A stretch of DNA of 64,000 nt, from contig NZ_JACHMN010000003.1 in assembly GCF_014204945.1 (NCBI RefSeq), forward strand, positions 992,001 through 1,056,000. Reading direction: 5' to 3'. A program made the position numbers and the translations under genes. The notes beneath the pieces are model-generated. The model was not told the DNA's origin and ran no database searches. It worked only from the letters and a program-made list of their open reading frames with translations. Shown in pieces: positions 33,792-41,606 of the stretch (position 1 is the stretch's first letter; the number at the start of each line of letters is the position of its first letter). Source of the stretch: Allocatelliglobosispora scoriae. Lineage in GTDB: Bacteria; Actinomycetota; Actinomycetes; Mycobacteriales; Micromonosporaceae.

Positions 33792-34748
33792 TTACGGGCA
33801 GGAGACCCGGTGGGCGCCGAGGGCGAACTCCTTGCCGATCGAGGAGAACCCCAGCGGCTTCGCGACCGGGCAGAACGTCGAGGCGGGCAGCTCGTACTCG
33901 GCGTGGAAGACCGGTTTGCCCGCCGCGATGAAGACCGCCAGCTCCGAGCACTCGCGGTATTTCACGCACTCCTCGTTGACCGCGAAATCCATCACCGGCG
34001 CGAGCTCGGCGGCCTGCTCGACGTCGTTCTTCAGCCCGACGGCGAGCCCGGTGTCGTGGGCCAGCTTCGCGATCCGCCGGTTGAAGGCGAGCTGGTCGGC
34101 GGCGCTCAGCGGGAACCCGCTGTCGTTGGCGTAGGCATCCACATTGTCCGGTTCCACGGCGTCGAAGCCCTTGTCCCGGCACATCCTGAAGCGCTCGGTG
34201 AGTACGGGTTCCAGCAGGTCCCAGCGCCGGATGTCGACCCAGCGCTCGCCCGACCAGCCGGTCAGCCCGCGCCCGAGCACCTCCGCCGGATAGCGGCGCC
34301 GGTCCGGCCGGAACTCCTCGTAGGCGCCCGCGTTGACGTAGCAGATCACCCTGCGCCCGGCCCGGTGCAGGGTCGCGACCTGCTCGGCCGTGGTGGTGAA
34401 GGCGTCGAGGTCGTAGACGTCGGCCTGCACCGACAGGTCGAGCTTGCCGGAGAGCTGCCACTGCCAGGTCAACCCGGCCCGTGGCTGCCAGCGCGGCCCG
34501 CTCGAGCGGACGCCGGGCGACGCCGAGGACGGCGCGCCGGTGGCGGCGGCGCTGGCGGCGGGGGCCGCGGGGGTGGACGGGGAGGTGCCCGGCGCAGCGG
34601 TATCCAGCAGCGACGGTCGGGTCGCTGCGACGACCGGCCGATCCGGGTCGTCCGCCGGATAGTTGGCGAGCGCCGTGACACCGAGCCAGATCGCGACGGC
34701 CACGGTCACCCCGGCCGTGACGGGCAGCAGCGCGCGGCGGGCGGTCAT
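33792..34748 (-). CDS. Secreted GH114-family glycoside hydrolase
   Basis: A 318-residue protein. An N-terminal signal/anchor (about 1-28) and a Ser/Pro/Ala-rich linker (about 40-85) lead to a GH114 TIM-barrel. Recognisable are WQWQLSGKLD, VYDLDAFTT, VICYVNAGAYEEFRPD and the catalytic acidic region GFDAVEPDNVDAY. The founding GH114 members are alpha-1,4-polygalactosaminidases, and the PelA hydrolase domain is related. It is the last gene of the Pel-like operon and overlaps the previous stop. It may trim or degrade the exported polymer. Confidence 0.85.
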   Translation of the reverse strand: MTARRALLPVTAGVTVAVAIWLGVTALANYPADDPDRPVVAATRPSLLDTAAPGTSPSTPAAPAASAAATGAPSSASPGVRSSGPRWQPRAGLTWQWQLSGKLDLSVQADVYDLDAFTTTAEQVATLHRAGRRVICYVNAGAYEEFRPDRRRYPAEVLGRGLTGWSGERWVDIRRWDLLEPVLTERFRMCRDKGFDAVEPDNVDAYANDSGFPLSAADQLAFNRRIAKLAHDTGLAVGLKNDVEQAAELAPVMDFAVNEECVKYRECSELAVFIAAGKPVFHAEYELPASTFCPVAKPLGFSSIGKEFALGAHRVSCP

Positions 34749-35377
34749 CGCTGCACCGCCGCGGTCGCGCGCAGCCAGGACGGCACCCCGCAGTAGGGCA
34801 GCGGCATGTCGAGGTCGGTGACGAGGCCGCCGCCGGCGAGCCGGGTCATCCGGGCATGGGCCTCGGGCAGGTCCCAGCTGTCCACGCCGTAGATGAGGTG
34901 CGCCGCGTTGGGCCAGTCCGGCTCGTCGGGCAGGTGGCGGTAGGCCGCCCAGGACCCCTCGAAGGTGCAGATGAGGTCTGCGAGCGGGGCGTAGGCGGGG
35001 TGCGGCCGGGTGCCCGGGTTGAGGACGACCATGCCGCCGGTCCGGCGGGTCAGCCGCGCCACGGTCAGCAGCGCGGCCGGGTCGGTCGGCACCTGGTCGA
35101 AGAAGATCCCCTCGACCGGGTAGCGGTGCCAGGCGACCAGGTCCCGCTCGACCTCGTCCTCGCTGCGCCGCTGGTAGCTGAGGTCCACATAGCCGAGCAT
35201 CGGCACCCGCGCCGCCCGCAGCAGCTCCGTCGCCTCCACATAGGAGGCGTCGAGGTCGCCGCCCGGCCCGTTGTGGACGTTGACGATCGCGGTCACGAAC
35301 GGCCCGGCGGCGGCGACCGCTCGCCAGGCGTCCGGATCGACGAGCGGATGGACGTAGAGCGGGATCAGCATCGTCAT
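34745..35377 (-). CDS. Spherulation-specific family 4 protein
   Basis: A 210-residue TIM-barrel-like protein. It begins MTMLIPLYVHPLVDPDAW and has VNVHNGPGGDLDASYVEATE, MLGYVDLSYQRRS and EGIFFDQVPTD, the hallmarks of the spherulin-4 family. These occur beside galactosaminogalactan/Pel-type polysaccharide genes and are thought to be glycoside-hydrolase-like. No signal peptide is visible, so it may be cytoplasmic. ATG 35377 overlaps the stop of the PelG-like gene (ATGA). Confidence 0.82.
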   Translation of the reverse strand: MTMLIPLYVHPLVDPDAWRAVAAAGPFVTAIVNVHNGPGGDLDASYVEATELLRAARVPMLGYVDLSYQRRSEDEVERDLVAWHRYPVEGIFFDQVPTDPAALLTVARLTRRTGGMVVLNPGTRPHPAYAPLADLICTFEGSWAAYRHLPDEPDWPNAAHLIYGVDSWDLPEAHARMTRLAGGGLVTDLDMPLPYCGVPSWLRATAAVQR

Positions 35378-36705
35378 CGATAACTCCAGGGATCCTTCAT
35401 GGCGCTGACGGCTTCCAGCAGTGCGGGCGGATAGAGGCAGAGCAGGATCAGGGCGCAGCCCTTCGTGAGCGCGACCGGCATGGTCGAGAGCAGCACCGGG
35501 ATGGCGAGGGTGCTGAAGCCGATCAGCGCCCCGGCGAACCAGACCAGCGCGGTCGCGCTCATCGGCCGCCGGTGGGCGACGAGCACCAGGCAGAGGGCGT
35601 TGATCCCGGCGAGCAGGGTGGACGAGGCCACGGCCCAGGCGTCGGGCGATGCCGCGACGAGGGCGACGGACGCGCCGATGACCAGCGGCAGTGCGAGTGC
35701 CAGCCCGGTGCCGTTGCCGACGCGCCGCACGTGGCGGCGGAAGGCGGCCCGATCCGCGAGCCGCGCGCGGCCGTCGGCCACTCGCCGCTGGTGCCACAGC
35801 AGCATCAATTCGGTGAGGGGTACGCCCACCAGCAGCGGAGCGGAGGTCGCGGCCGGTGCCACGGTGCCCGCCAACTGCAGGACGACGAGCACGAAGAGCA
35901 CGGCCTGCCCGGCCCCCACGACACCGTGCCCGGCCGCCGTGGCGTAACGCCGCAGGTCGGGCCGCCACGGTGACCCGCCCCGGCCGAAGGCGGGCAGGTA
36001 GGCGACGACGAGCATCGCGGTGAGCGAGATCCCCAGCGCGGCGACGCCGACGTTCCCGGCACCGGCGATCAGCGCACCGGCGGCGATCCAGCAGCCGGAG
36101 GCGACGGCGAGCGTACGCCGCTCCATCCCGGTGACGAGCGCCGCCGTGTTCGCCGCGAACAGGGCCAGCTGTGCGGCGCTGACGAGGTACGACGTGAGCG
36201 AGGCACCGGAGAGCACGAGCAGGGTCGTCCAGATGGCGGCGAGGGCCCCGAATCCGAGCGCCAGCCGCCGGGCGGCCCCGGCCCGGCCGGACTCGTTGGC
36301 GGAGCTGTAGCCGAGGTAGGCGAGCGACTGCGCGGCGCCCCAGCCGGCGATGAGCAGCCCGGTCGTGGCGTACCAGGGGAGGGTTCCGAGCAGTGGTGCC
36401 GAGCCGACCGCGACGACGGTGGGGGTGAGGTAGAGCCCGGCCCGCACCATCGCGCTCGTCACCGGCAGCCGCAGGCGCCCCTGCAGCGTTGGCGGGTCGG
36501 GCTGTCCGATGGTGGCGAGGACCTGCCGGGCCAGGGCGAAGACGGAGGAGTGGCCGTAATCGCGGTCGGCCACCCGGTCGTTGATGCCGGTCGATTCGAG
36601 GATGGCCGCGACCTCGTCGGTGTCGGCGGCCCAGCCGAGGCGGGCCTGCATCTGCCGGGCCAGCAGCGCCGAGGCGGGTGCGACCGGCACCAGGTCGGCG
36701 CTCAT
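35374..36705 (-). CDS. pelG: PelG-like polysaccharide exporter (MATE-like membrane protein)
   Basis: A 443-residue integral membrane protein with about 12 hydrophobic helices from residue 90 on. The hydrophilic N-terminus (about 1-75) carries LESTGINDRVADRDYGHSSV, which matches the odd cytoplasmic leader of PelG proteins. The size and its place right after a PelF-type glycosyltransferase support export of a Pel-like polymer. ATG 36705 overlaps the PelF stop (ATGA). The gene symbol is by homology of layout, not proven function. Confidence 0.72.
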   Translation of the reverse strand: MSADLVPVAPASALLARQMQARLGWAADTDEVAAILESTGINDRVADRDYGHSSVFALARQVLATIGQPDPPTLQGRLRLPVTSAMVRAGLYLTPTVVAVGSAPLLGTLPWYATTGLLIAGWGAAQSLAYLGYSSANESGRAGAARRLALGFGALAAIWTTLLVLSGASLTSYLVSAAQLALFAANTAALVTGMERRTLAVASGCWIAAGALIAGAGNVGVAALGISLTAMLVVAYLPAFGRGGSPWRPDLRRYATAAGHGVVGAGQAVLFVLVVLQLAGTVAPAATSAPLLVGVPLTELMLLWHQRRVADGRARLADRAAFRRHVRRVGNGTGLALALPLVIGASVALVAASPDAWAVASSTLLAGINALCLVLVAHRRPMSATALVWFAGALIGFSTLAIPVLLSTMPVALTKGCALILLCLYPPALLEAVSAMKDPWSYR

Positions 36706-38159
36706 GCGGCCCCGCCCGTCAGGAGCTTGTAGCGTTCGAGGTAGGCGTCGAGGCAGCGGCGCAGGGTGAAGCGCGCAAGCGCCCGCTCCCGGCCGCGCCG
36801 GGCGAGATCGAGCCGCAGCTCCCGATCCCGCAGCAGCGTGATGCACGCCTCGCCGAAGGCGACCGGGTCGCGGGGCGGGACCACGATCCCCGCGTCGCCG
36901 ACCATCTCGGCCACTCCGCCGACGTCCGTGCTGACTGTCGCGCGTTCACACATCATCGCCTCCACGATGGTGTAGGGCATGCCCTCGGAGATGCTCGACA
37001 GCGCCGCCACGTGTCCGGCCGCGAACGCCTCGCGGCTGCTCGCCACAGGCCCGGCGAAGGTGACGGCGTCGGTCAGGCCCAGCTCGGCGGTGAGCTCGTG
37101 GCACATCTCGGCATAGTCGGTGTTGCCCGCCGGTACGGGTCCGGCGAGGTACAGGCGCGCGTCGGGTATCTGCGCCCGGACCACGGCGAGCGCCCTGATC
37201 AGGGTGGGCAGGTCCTTGAGGGGGTCGATCCGACCGACCCAGGAGATCGTCGGCGTCGACGGCTCCTCCGGCAGGGGCGGGAAACGCTCCGGGTCGACAC
37301 CGTTGGGGATGATCGTGATCCGGGCGGGGTCGGCGCCGTGGCGCTCCTCCCACCGCTGGTTGAAGCCGCTGACCGGGGCGAGCAGGTCGGCCTCGGCGTA
37401 GGCGAGCCGCGCCAGGGCCCGGTGGAACCGCAGCAGCGCCACCTTCACCCCCGGTGACTGGTCGCCGGTCGAGAGGTAGCGCTCGCGCAGGTAGACGCCG
37501 TGCTCCGTCATCAGGAACGGGGTGCCGAACCGCCACTTCGCGGCCAGCGCCACCAGGGACGACAGCCCGTTGGCGTTGGCGTGGCACACGTCCACCGGTG
37601 GCAGGACGGCCGCCAGCGGGCGTACCGAGTGCTCGATCAGGACCGCGGCCTCGTCGGCGTCGCGCAGGGTGAGCGGCGGCAGCGGCCGCGTGCCCGTGCC
37701 CTGCGCGGCGTGCCAGGCGTCGAGGAGGAGCTCGGCGAGCGGCAGCCCGTAGAGCGGGTGCCGGCCGGCGAGCCCGTGCCGGGGGCAGGTGATGGGGGAG
37801 TCCCGACAGCGCTGGCAGGACGGCCGGATGTCGGCCCGGTGCGGCATCGCCAACTCGCGCAGCGCCTCCCGGAAGGTGGCGAGGTGCTCGGGGGAGTCCC
37901 CGAGCATCCCCGCGCACATCCGCGCCGCCGCTTCGGTCAAGCGGCGGCGCGGAGCCCGGGGCCTGCCCCAGACGGGTACGGCGGTCAGCGACGCCACGTT
38001 GCCGGGGACGGTCAGGGCCGGGGTCACCGACGCCTGACCGACCATGGTGACCAGGTGCCAGTCGATGTCGGTCAGCCCGCGGACGAGCTGATCGCACCAG
38101 GTGCTGACACCACCGAGCACGTAGGGGTACGTGCCCTCATTGATCAACGCGACGCGCAT
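36702..38159 (-). CDS. pelF: PelF-type GT4 glycosyltransferase
   Basis: A 485-residue GT4 enzyme. It starts MRVALINEGTYPYVLGGVST, the diagnostic PelF/DUF3492 N-terminus. NANGLSSLVALAAKWRFGTP, FLMTEHGVYLRERY and the C-terminal GT-B half (IPNGVDPERF, SWVGRIDPLKDLPTLI, SISEGMPYTIVEAMMCER with the donor-binding E-x7-E) follow. PelF polymerises UDP-linked N-acetyl-hexosamine in Pel synthesis. Position between the PelA-like and PelG-like genes matches pel order. Confidence 0.9.
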   Translation of the reverse strand: MRVALINEGTYPYVLGGVSTWCDQLVRGLTDIDWHLVTMVGQASVTPALTVPGNVASLTAVPVWGRPRAPRRRLTEAAARMCAGMLGDSPEHLATFREALRELAMPHRADIRPSCQRCRDSPITCPRHGLAGRHPLYGLPLAELLLDAWHAAQGTGTRPLPPLTLRDADEAAVLIEHSVRPLAAVLPPVDVCHANANGLSSLVALAAKWRFGTPFLMTEHGVYLRERYLSTGDQSPGVKVALLRFHRALARLAYAEADLLAPVSGFNQRWEERHGADPARITIIPNGVDPERFPPLPEEPSTPTISWVGRIDPLKDLPTLIRALAVVRAQIPDARLYLAGPVPAGNTDYAEMCHELTAELGLTDAVTFAGPVASSREAFAAGHVAALSSISEGMPYTIVEAMMCERATVSTDVGGVAEMVGDAGIVVPPRDPVAFGEACITLLRDRELRLDLARRGRERALARFTLRRCLDAYLERYKLLTGGAA

Positions 38160-38168
38160 CGGGTGTCC

Positions 38169-40196
38169 CTACGGCAGGCGGAGCAGCTGCTGGCCGTTGC
38201 CGCTGAGGCTGGTCCAGCCCGAGCGCTCCGGTCCGTAGACGGCGCCGTACGGCCCGGTCAGGATCTCCAGCCCGAGGATCGAGAGCATGACGACCTGCGT
38301 GTTCGCCGGGACGGTGATCGGCACGGCGACGGTGCTGCCGTGGTTGACGACCGTGACCCGGCCGTTGAGCAGATAGGCCTCGACACTGCGGGCGGCGACC
38401 GCGGTGCGCCAGGCGGCCTGCTGGCTCTGCAGCGTGGCCACCTCGCTCATGCGCGGCACGACGATCGGCGTGGCGGTGGTGAAGGCGGCCCGGTAGGTCG
38501 CGAGGATCGAGTCGAGCACCGGGTAGACGATGCGGTCCTCGGTGATGTTGGACTGGTGCACGTAGTGCGGCGCCGGTGAGCCGCCGATGATGTGGCCGTA
38601 GGCGATCCGCGTCTCGATCGGCACGATGTAGCTGTCGAACCCGGTGACCGTGTCGAGCGGCTCGATGCAGGTGGAGGACGGGTTGTTCTCGCAGATGCCC
38701 GAACCGCCGTCGGCGACGCTGGTGTAGATCCAGTTGTACTCGTCGACCTCCTCGGCCTTGGTGGCGACGTTGTAGAAGATGTTCATCGGGTGCCTCGGCA
38801 CCGTCCGCGCCGCGCCGACCGACCGCGGCGCGGGCTCGCGGGAGGCGTCGGAGGCGAGCACCGTGATGGCCGCCTGCGCGAGCGCCGGTGCCAGGTTGGG
38901 GTTGTCGACCGCCATCTGCGGTGCCGTCTTGAGGCCGGAGTGTTCGCCGGTGACGACCTCGGCCTTGTTGATCGTGATGCCCTTGCTCTGCGCCCAGGTC
39001 ACGTTGTCGGTGAACTGCGCCTTGATCTCGGCCTGCGAGGCGTAGACGATCTGCCCGGTGACCGGGTCGGTCGCACAGTGCCACGGCACGGTGCTGAAGT
39101 CCTGCACGCAGCCCAGGTAGGCGTGCGAGTAGGTGTGGTTGAGCCAGCGGAACTGGGCCCGGTCGGCGACGAGCTTCGCGGTCAGCGGGTCGGTCGGACC
39201 CGCGTCGACGCTGCCCTCGGCGTTGTAGGCGAGCTCCAGCTTCATCCCCTGCGCGTTCTGCCAGGCTTCCAGCGCCGTCACGTCGGCGGCGGTCATCCGG
39301 ATGTCGGCGGGCGGGTTCGGGATCTCCGGGCAGCCGTCGCCGACGGTGCAGTTGCGCGCGGTGTCCCAGCGGGCGTCGGGCAGCAGCACGTCGTCGACGT
39401 GCACGCTGAACCAGTTGCGCCAGTAGCCCAGGTGCACGCCCTGGGTCAGCCACGTGACGAGACCGTGCCCGAGCTGCAGCGCGACGTTCTGGTACTGGTT
39501 CATCGCGAGGGTGATGACGAGCTCGTCGTGGTTGCCGTTGCGGTAGACGCCGATGATCGCGCCCGAGGTCTCGCTCGCACCGTTGACGAGCGGGGTGTAG
39601 GTCGCCCCGGCCACCGGCTCGGCGAGGTAGCCGTAGCTCTCCGAGACGTTCGGGTCGACGTCGTCGATCGGCAGGACGCCGTTGAGGTAGCCGAACCCGG
39701 CCGCCTGACCGGCAGAGGTGACCGAGAGCTGGCCGCCGTCGAGGACGCCGCTCCAGGTCGTGGTCAGCCCCACCGCCGCCGTGGGCGCGGTGTAGGCGTC
39801 GATCTGGCGTACGCCGAAGGTCTGCTCGAAGGTCGCGAGCACCGCGAGCTCGGCGGGCGGGAGTGCGTGCTCGTTGGGGAGCACCACGCCGTTGTACTTG
39901 GCCCGCGGGCGGCCCGAGACGGTGTCGGAGAGGGCACCGGCGGTCAGCGCCGGGCGACCGGGCTGGTTGAGGTCGACGGTGTCGTAGGGCACGCCCTCCC
40001 GATCCATCTGCGCGGTGATGACACCGACCCCGGCGGAGCCGTCGCTGAAGACGAGGACGCGGAGGTCGACGCGGACCCCGCTGGCATAGGCCTCGGCCGG
40101 GGCGGCGGCGAGGGCCGTCATCGCGAGGCTCGCCGCCGCGCAGGCCGCGACGAGGCGGGCCGCCCGGCGACGCGGCGGGGATATCGAGCGGAACAA
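38169..40196 (-). CDS. Secreted PelA-like polysaccharide deacetylase
   Basis: A 675-residue exported protein with a signal peptide (about 1-36, ending PAEAYA). The next part (RVLVFSDGSAGVGVITAQMD) resembles the flavodoxin-like domain of PelA. The metal-dependent deacetylase part has SVHVDDVLLPDARW near residue 264 and LNHTYSHAYLG near residue 352 (DD and HxxxH metal ligands). The hydrolase domain found fused in Pseudomonas PelA is missing and is encoded separately as GH114. AAGGAGA lies 7 nt before TTG 40196, which decides the start. Confidence 0.8.
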   Translation of the reverse strand: MFRSISPPRRRAARLVAACAAASLAMTALAAAPAEAYASGVRVDLRVLVFSDGSAGVGVITAQMDREGVPYDTVDLNQPGRPALTAGALSDTVSGRPRAKYNGVVLPNEHALPPAELAVLATFEQTFGVRQIDAYTAPTAAVGLTTTWSGVLDGGQLSVTSAGQAAGFGYLNGVLPIDDVDPNVSESYGYLAEPVAGATYTPLVNGASETSGAIIGVYRNGNHDELVITLAMNQYQNVALQLGHGLVTWLTQGVHLGYWRNWFSVHVDDVLLPDARWDTARNCTVGDGCPEIPNPPADIRMTAADVTALEAWQNAQGMKLELAYNAEGSVDAGPTDPLTAKLVADRAQFRWLNHTYSHAYLGCVQDFSTVPWHCATDPVTGQIVYASQAEIKAQFTDNVTWAQSKGITINKAEVVTGEHSGLKTAPQMAVDNPNLAPALAQAAITVLASDASREPAPRSVGAARTVPRHPMNIFYNVATKAEEVDEYNWIYTSVADGGSGICENNPSSTCIEPLDTVTGFDSYIVPIETRIAYGHIIGGSPAPHYVHQSNITEDRIVYPVLDSILATYRAAFTTATPIVVPRMSEVATLQSQQAAWRTAVAARSVEAYLLNGRVTVVNHGSTVAVPITVPANTQVVMLSILGLEILTGPYGAVYGPERSGWTSLSGNGQQLLRLP

Positions 40197-40230
40197 GGAT
40201 GTCTCCTTATATCGAAGGGGTTTAACCTGG

Positions 40231-41196
40231 TCAGACGGTGGCCAAGCTCCAGTCACCGGCTGCTGAGCGGACGATGTCGTCCAGTCCGAAGCGCGCGGTC
40301 CAGCCCAGGCGCGCGGAGATCTCCCCGACCCCGGCGACGACCTCGGCGGGGTCGCCGGTGCGGCGGGGCCCGACGAGGTAGGGCAGCGGCCCGACCGTCC
40401 GGCTGACCGCGTCGATCATTTCGAGCACGGAGACGCCCTCGCCCCGGCCGACGTTGAGCACGTCGGCCGAGAGCACCCCGCCGGACAGGGCGAGCGCGGC
40501 GTGCACGTGGGCCTCGGCGACGTCGCGCACGTGCACGTAATCGCGGATCGCGCTGCCGTCCCGGGTGGGGTAGTCGCCGCCGTGCACCGTCGCCGCCGAG
40601 CCCGTCCGCGCGGCCAGCAGCAGCTTGGGAACGAGGTTGGTCAGCCCGGTGTCGCGCAGCGCCGGGGCGGCGGCACCGGCGACGTTGAAGTAGCGCAGGG
40701 CGGTCCAGCGGAAACCGGCGCTGGCGGCGGCGTCGCGCAGCAGCCACTCGCCGACGAGCTTGGTCCGGCCGTAGGCGTTCTCGGGGACGGTCTGCGCGGT
40801 CTCGGCGATCGGCCCGGGGTCCGGCGGGGTGCCGTAGACGGCGGCGCTGGAGGAGAAGAGCACGTGCGGCACGCCGTGGGCGATGACGGCGCTGAGCACC
40901 GAGCGCAGCCCGTCGAGGTTGTCGCGGTAGTAGCAGAGCGGGTGCAGGGTGGACTCGGCCACGTCCTTGCGGGCGGCGAGGTGGATTATCCCGGTCGGCC
41001 GGTGGCGGGCGACGGCTGCGGCGACCTCGGCGGGGTCGCGGACATCCACCCTGACCAGGGGTACGCCCTCGGGTACGCGGGCGGCGGAGCCGGTCGAGAG
41101 GTCGTCAACGACGACGACCTCGGAATCTGCGGCGATCAGAGCGTGGACGACGTGCGCACCTATGTACCCGGCGCCGCCGGTCACCATCCAAGACAT
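40231..41196 (-). CDS. galE: UDP-glucose/UDP-GlcNAc 4-epimerase
   Basis: A 321-residue extended SDR. VTGGAGYIGAHVVHAL is the NAD-binding motif. SSSAAVYGTPP with NAYGRTKLVGEWLL provides the catalytic Ser and Tyr-x3-Lys. RYFNVAGAA and DGSAIRDYVHVRDVA follow, as in GalE. It should supply UDP-galactose or UDP-GalNAc. As first gene of the Pel-like operon it probably feeds the PelF enzyme with UDP-GalNAc, as Pel is rich in that sugar. AAGGGC precedes the ATG. A structured leader of about 230 nt lies upstream. Confidence 0.92.
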   Translation of the reverse strand: MSWMVTGGAGYIGAHVVHALIAADSEVVVVDDLSTGSAARVPEGVPLVRVDVRDPAEVAAAVARHRPTGIIHLAARKDVAESTLHPLCYYRDNLDGLRSVLSAVIAHGVPHVLFSSSAAVYGTPPDPGPIAETAQTVPENAYGRTKLVGEWLLRDAAASAGFRWTALRYFNVAGAAAPALRDTGLTNLVPKLLLAARTGSAATVHGGDYPTRDGSAIRDYVHVRDVAEAHVHAALALSGGVLSADVLNVGRGEGVSVLEMIDAVSRTVGPLPYLVGPRRTGDPAEVVAGVGEISARLGWTARFGLDDIVRSAAGDWSLATV

Positions 41197-41345
41197 GCCC
41201 TTACAACGATGGTTAGTTGATTAGTTACGGGCGTGTCGGTTGCGTGACAGTGAGTGAGTACGAAAGTTCAACTCACTCGTACTTTTGGCTCTATTTAAGG
41301 GTTTTCCTGCTCGGTGTCCGGTCTTAATGTACCCCCGGACATAGA

Positions 41346-41408
41346 CGATCCCCGAGGCGCCCGCTCACGCGGCCGGCGGGACTAACGCCGGAGACACCTC
41401 GGGGATCG
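41346..41408 (-). promoter_or_regulatory. Structured leader RNA element upstream of galE operon
   Basis: A 12-bp stem (41346-41357 with 41397-41408) encloses two hairpins: CCGC-TCAC-GCGG (41361-41372) and CCGGC...GCCGG (41373-41391), giving a three-way junction. It lies in the likely 5' leader of the galE-pel operon. It matches no riboswitch consensus that I can recognise, including GEMM c-di-GMP and ydaO. Because both strands fold, direction is inferred from the promoter at 41437-41465. Confidence 0.5.
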
Positions 41409-41436
41409 GGTAGCTGTCATAAGTCGCCGCACCGCT

Positions 41437-41465
41437 GTCACACGGTCTCGACAAACCCATGTCAA
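41437..41465 (-). promoter_or_regulatory. Probable promoter of the galE-pel operon
   Basis: On the minus strand TTGACA (41465-41460) and TGTGAC (41442-41437) are 17 bp apart. The -35 is perfect. Start would be near 41430, leaving a leader of about 230 nt. The rest of the 41197-41606 gap holds an 8-bp hairpin GAGTGAGT...ACTCACTC (41252-41278 region), an AT-rich stretch near 41290-41300 and nothing I can identify as a gene. Confidence 0.5.
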
Positions 41466-41606
41466 GGACAGCGGCTAGCGAACAACCACCTCAAGAGTCC
41501 TATTGCCGTTCAAAGCGGGACCACCTCCTTTCGCCGTGTACCGACGACGATAGCCACGCGATCTAGCGACCGGCAACAGAATTTGTTGTGGGACGATCAG
41601 GGGACC

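Noticed and set aside
41346-41408. Known riboswitch (GEMM c-di-GMP or ydaO c-di-AMP) before galE
   Set aside because: The conserved core nucleotides of those classes are not recognisable; I keep it only as an unclassified structure.
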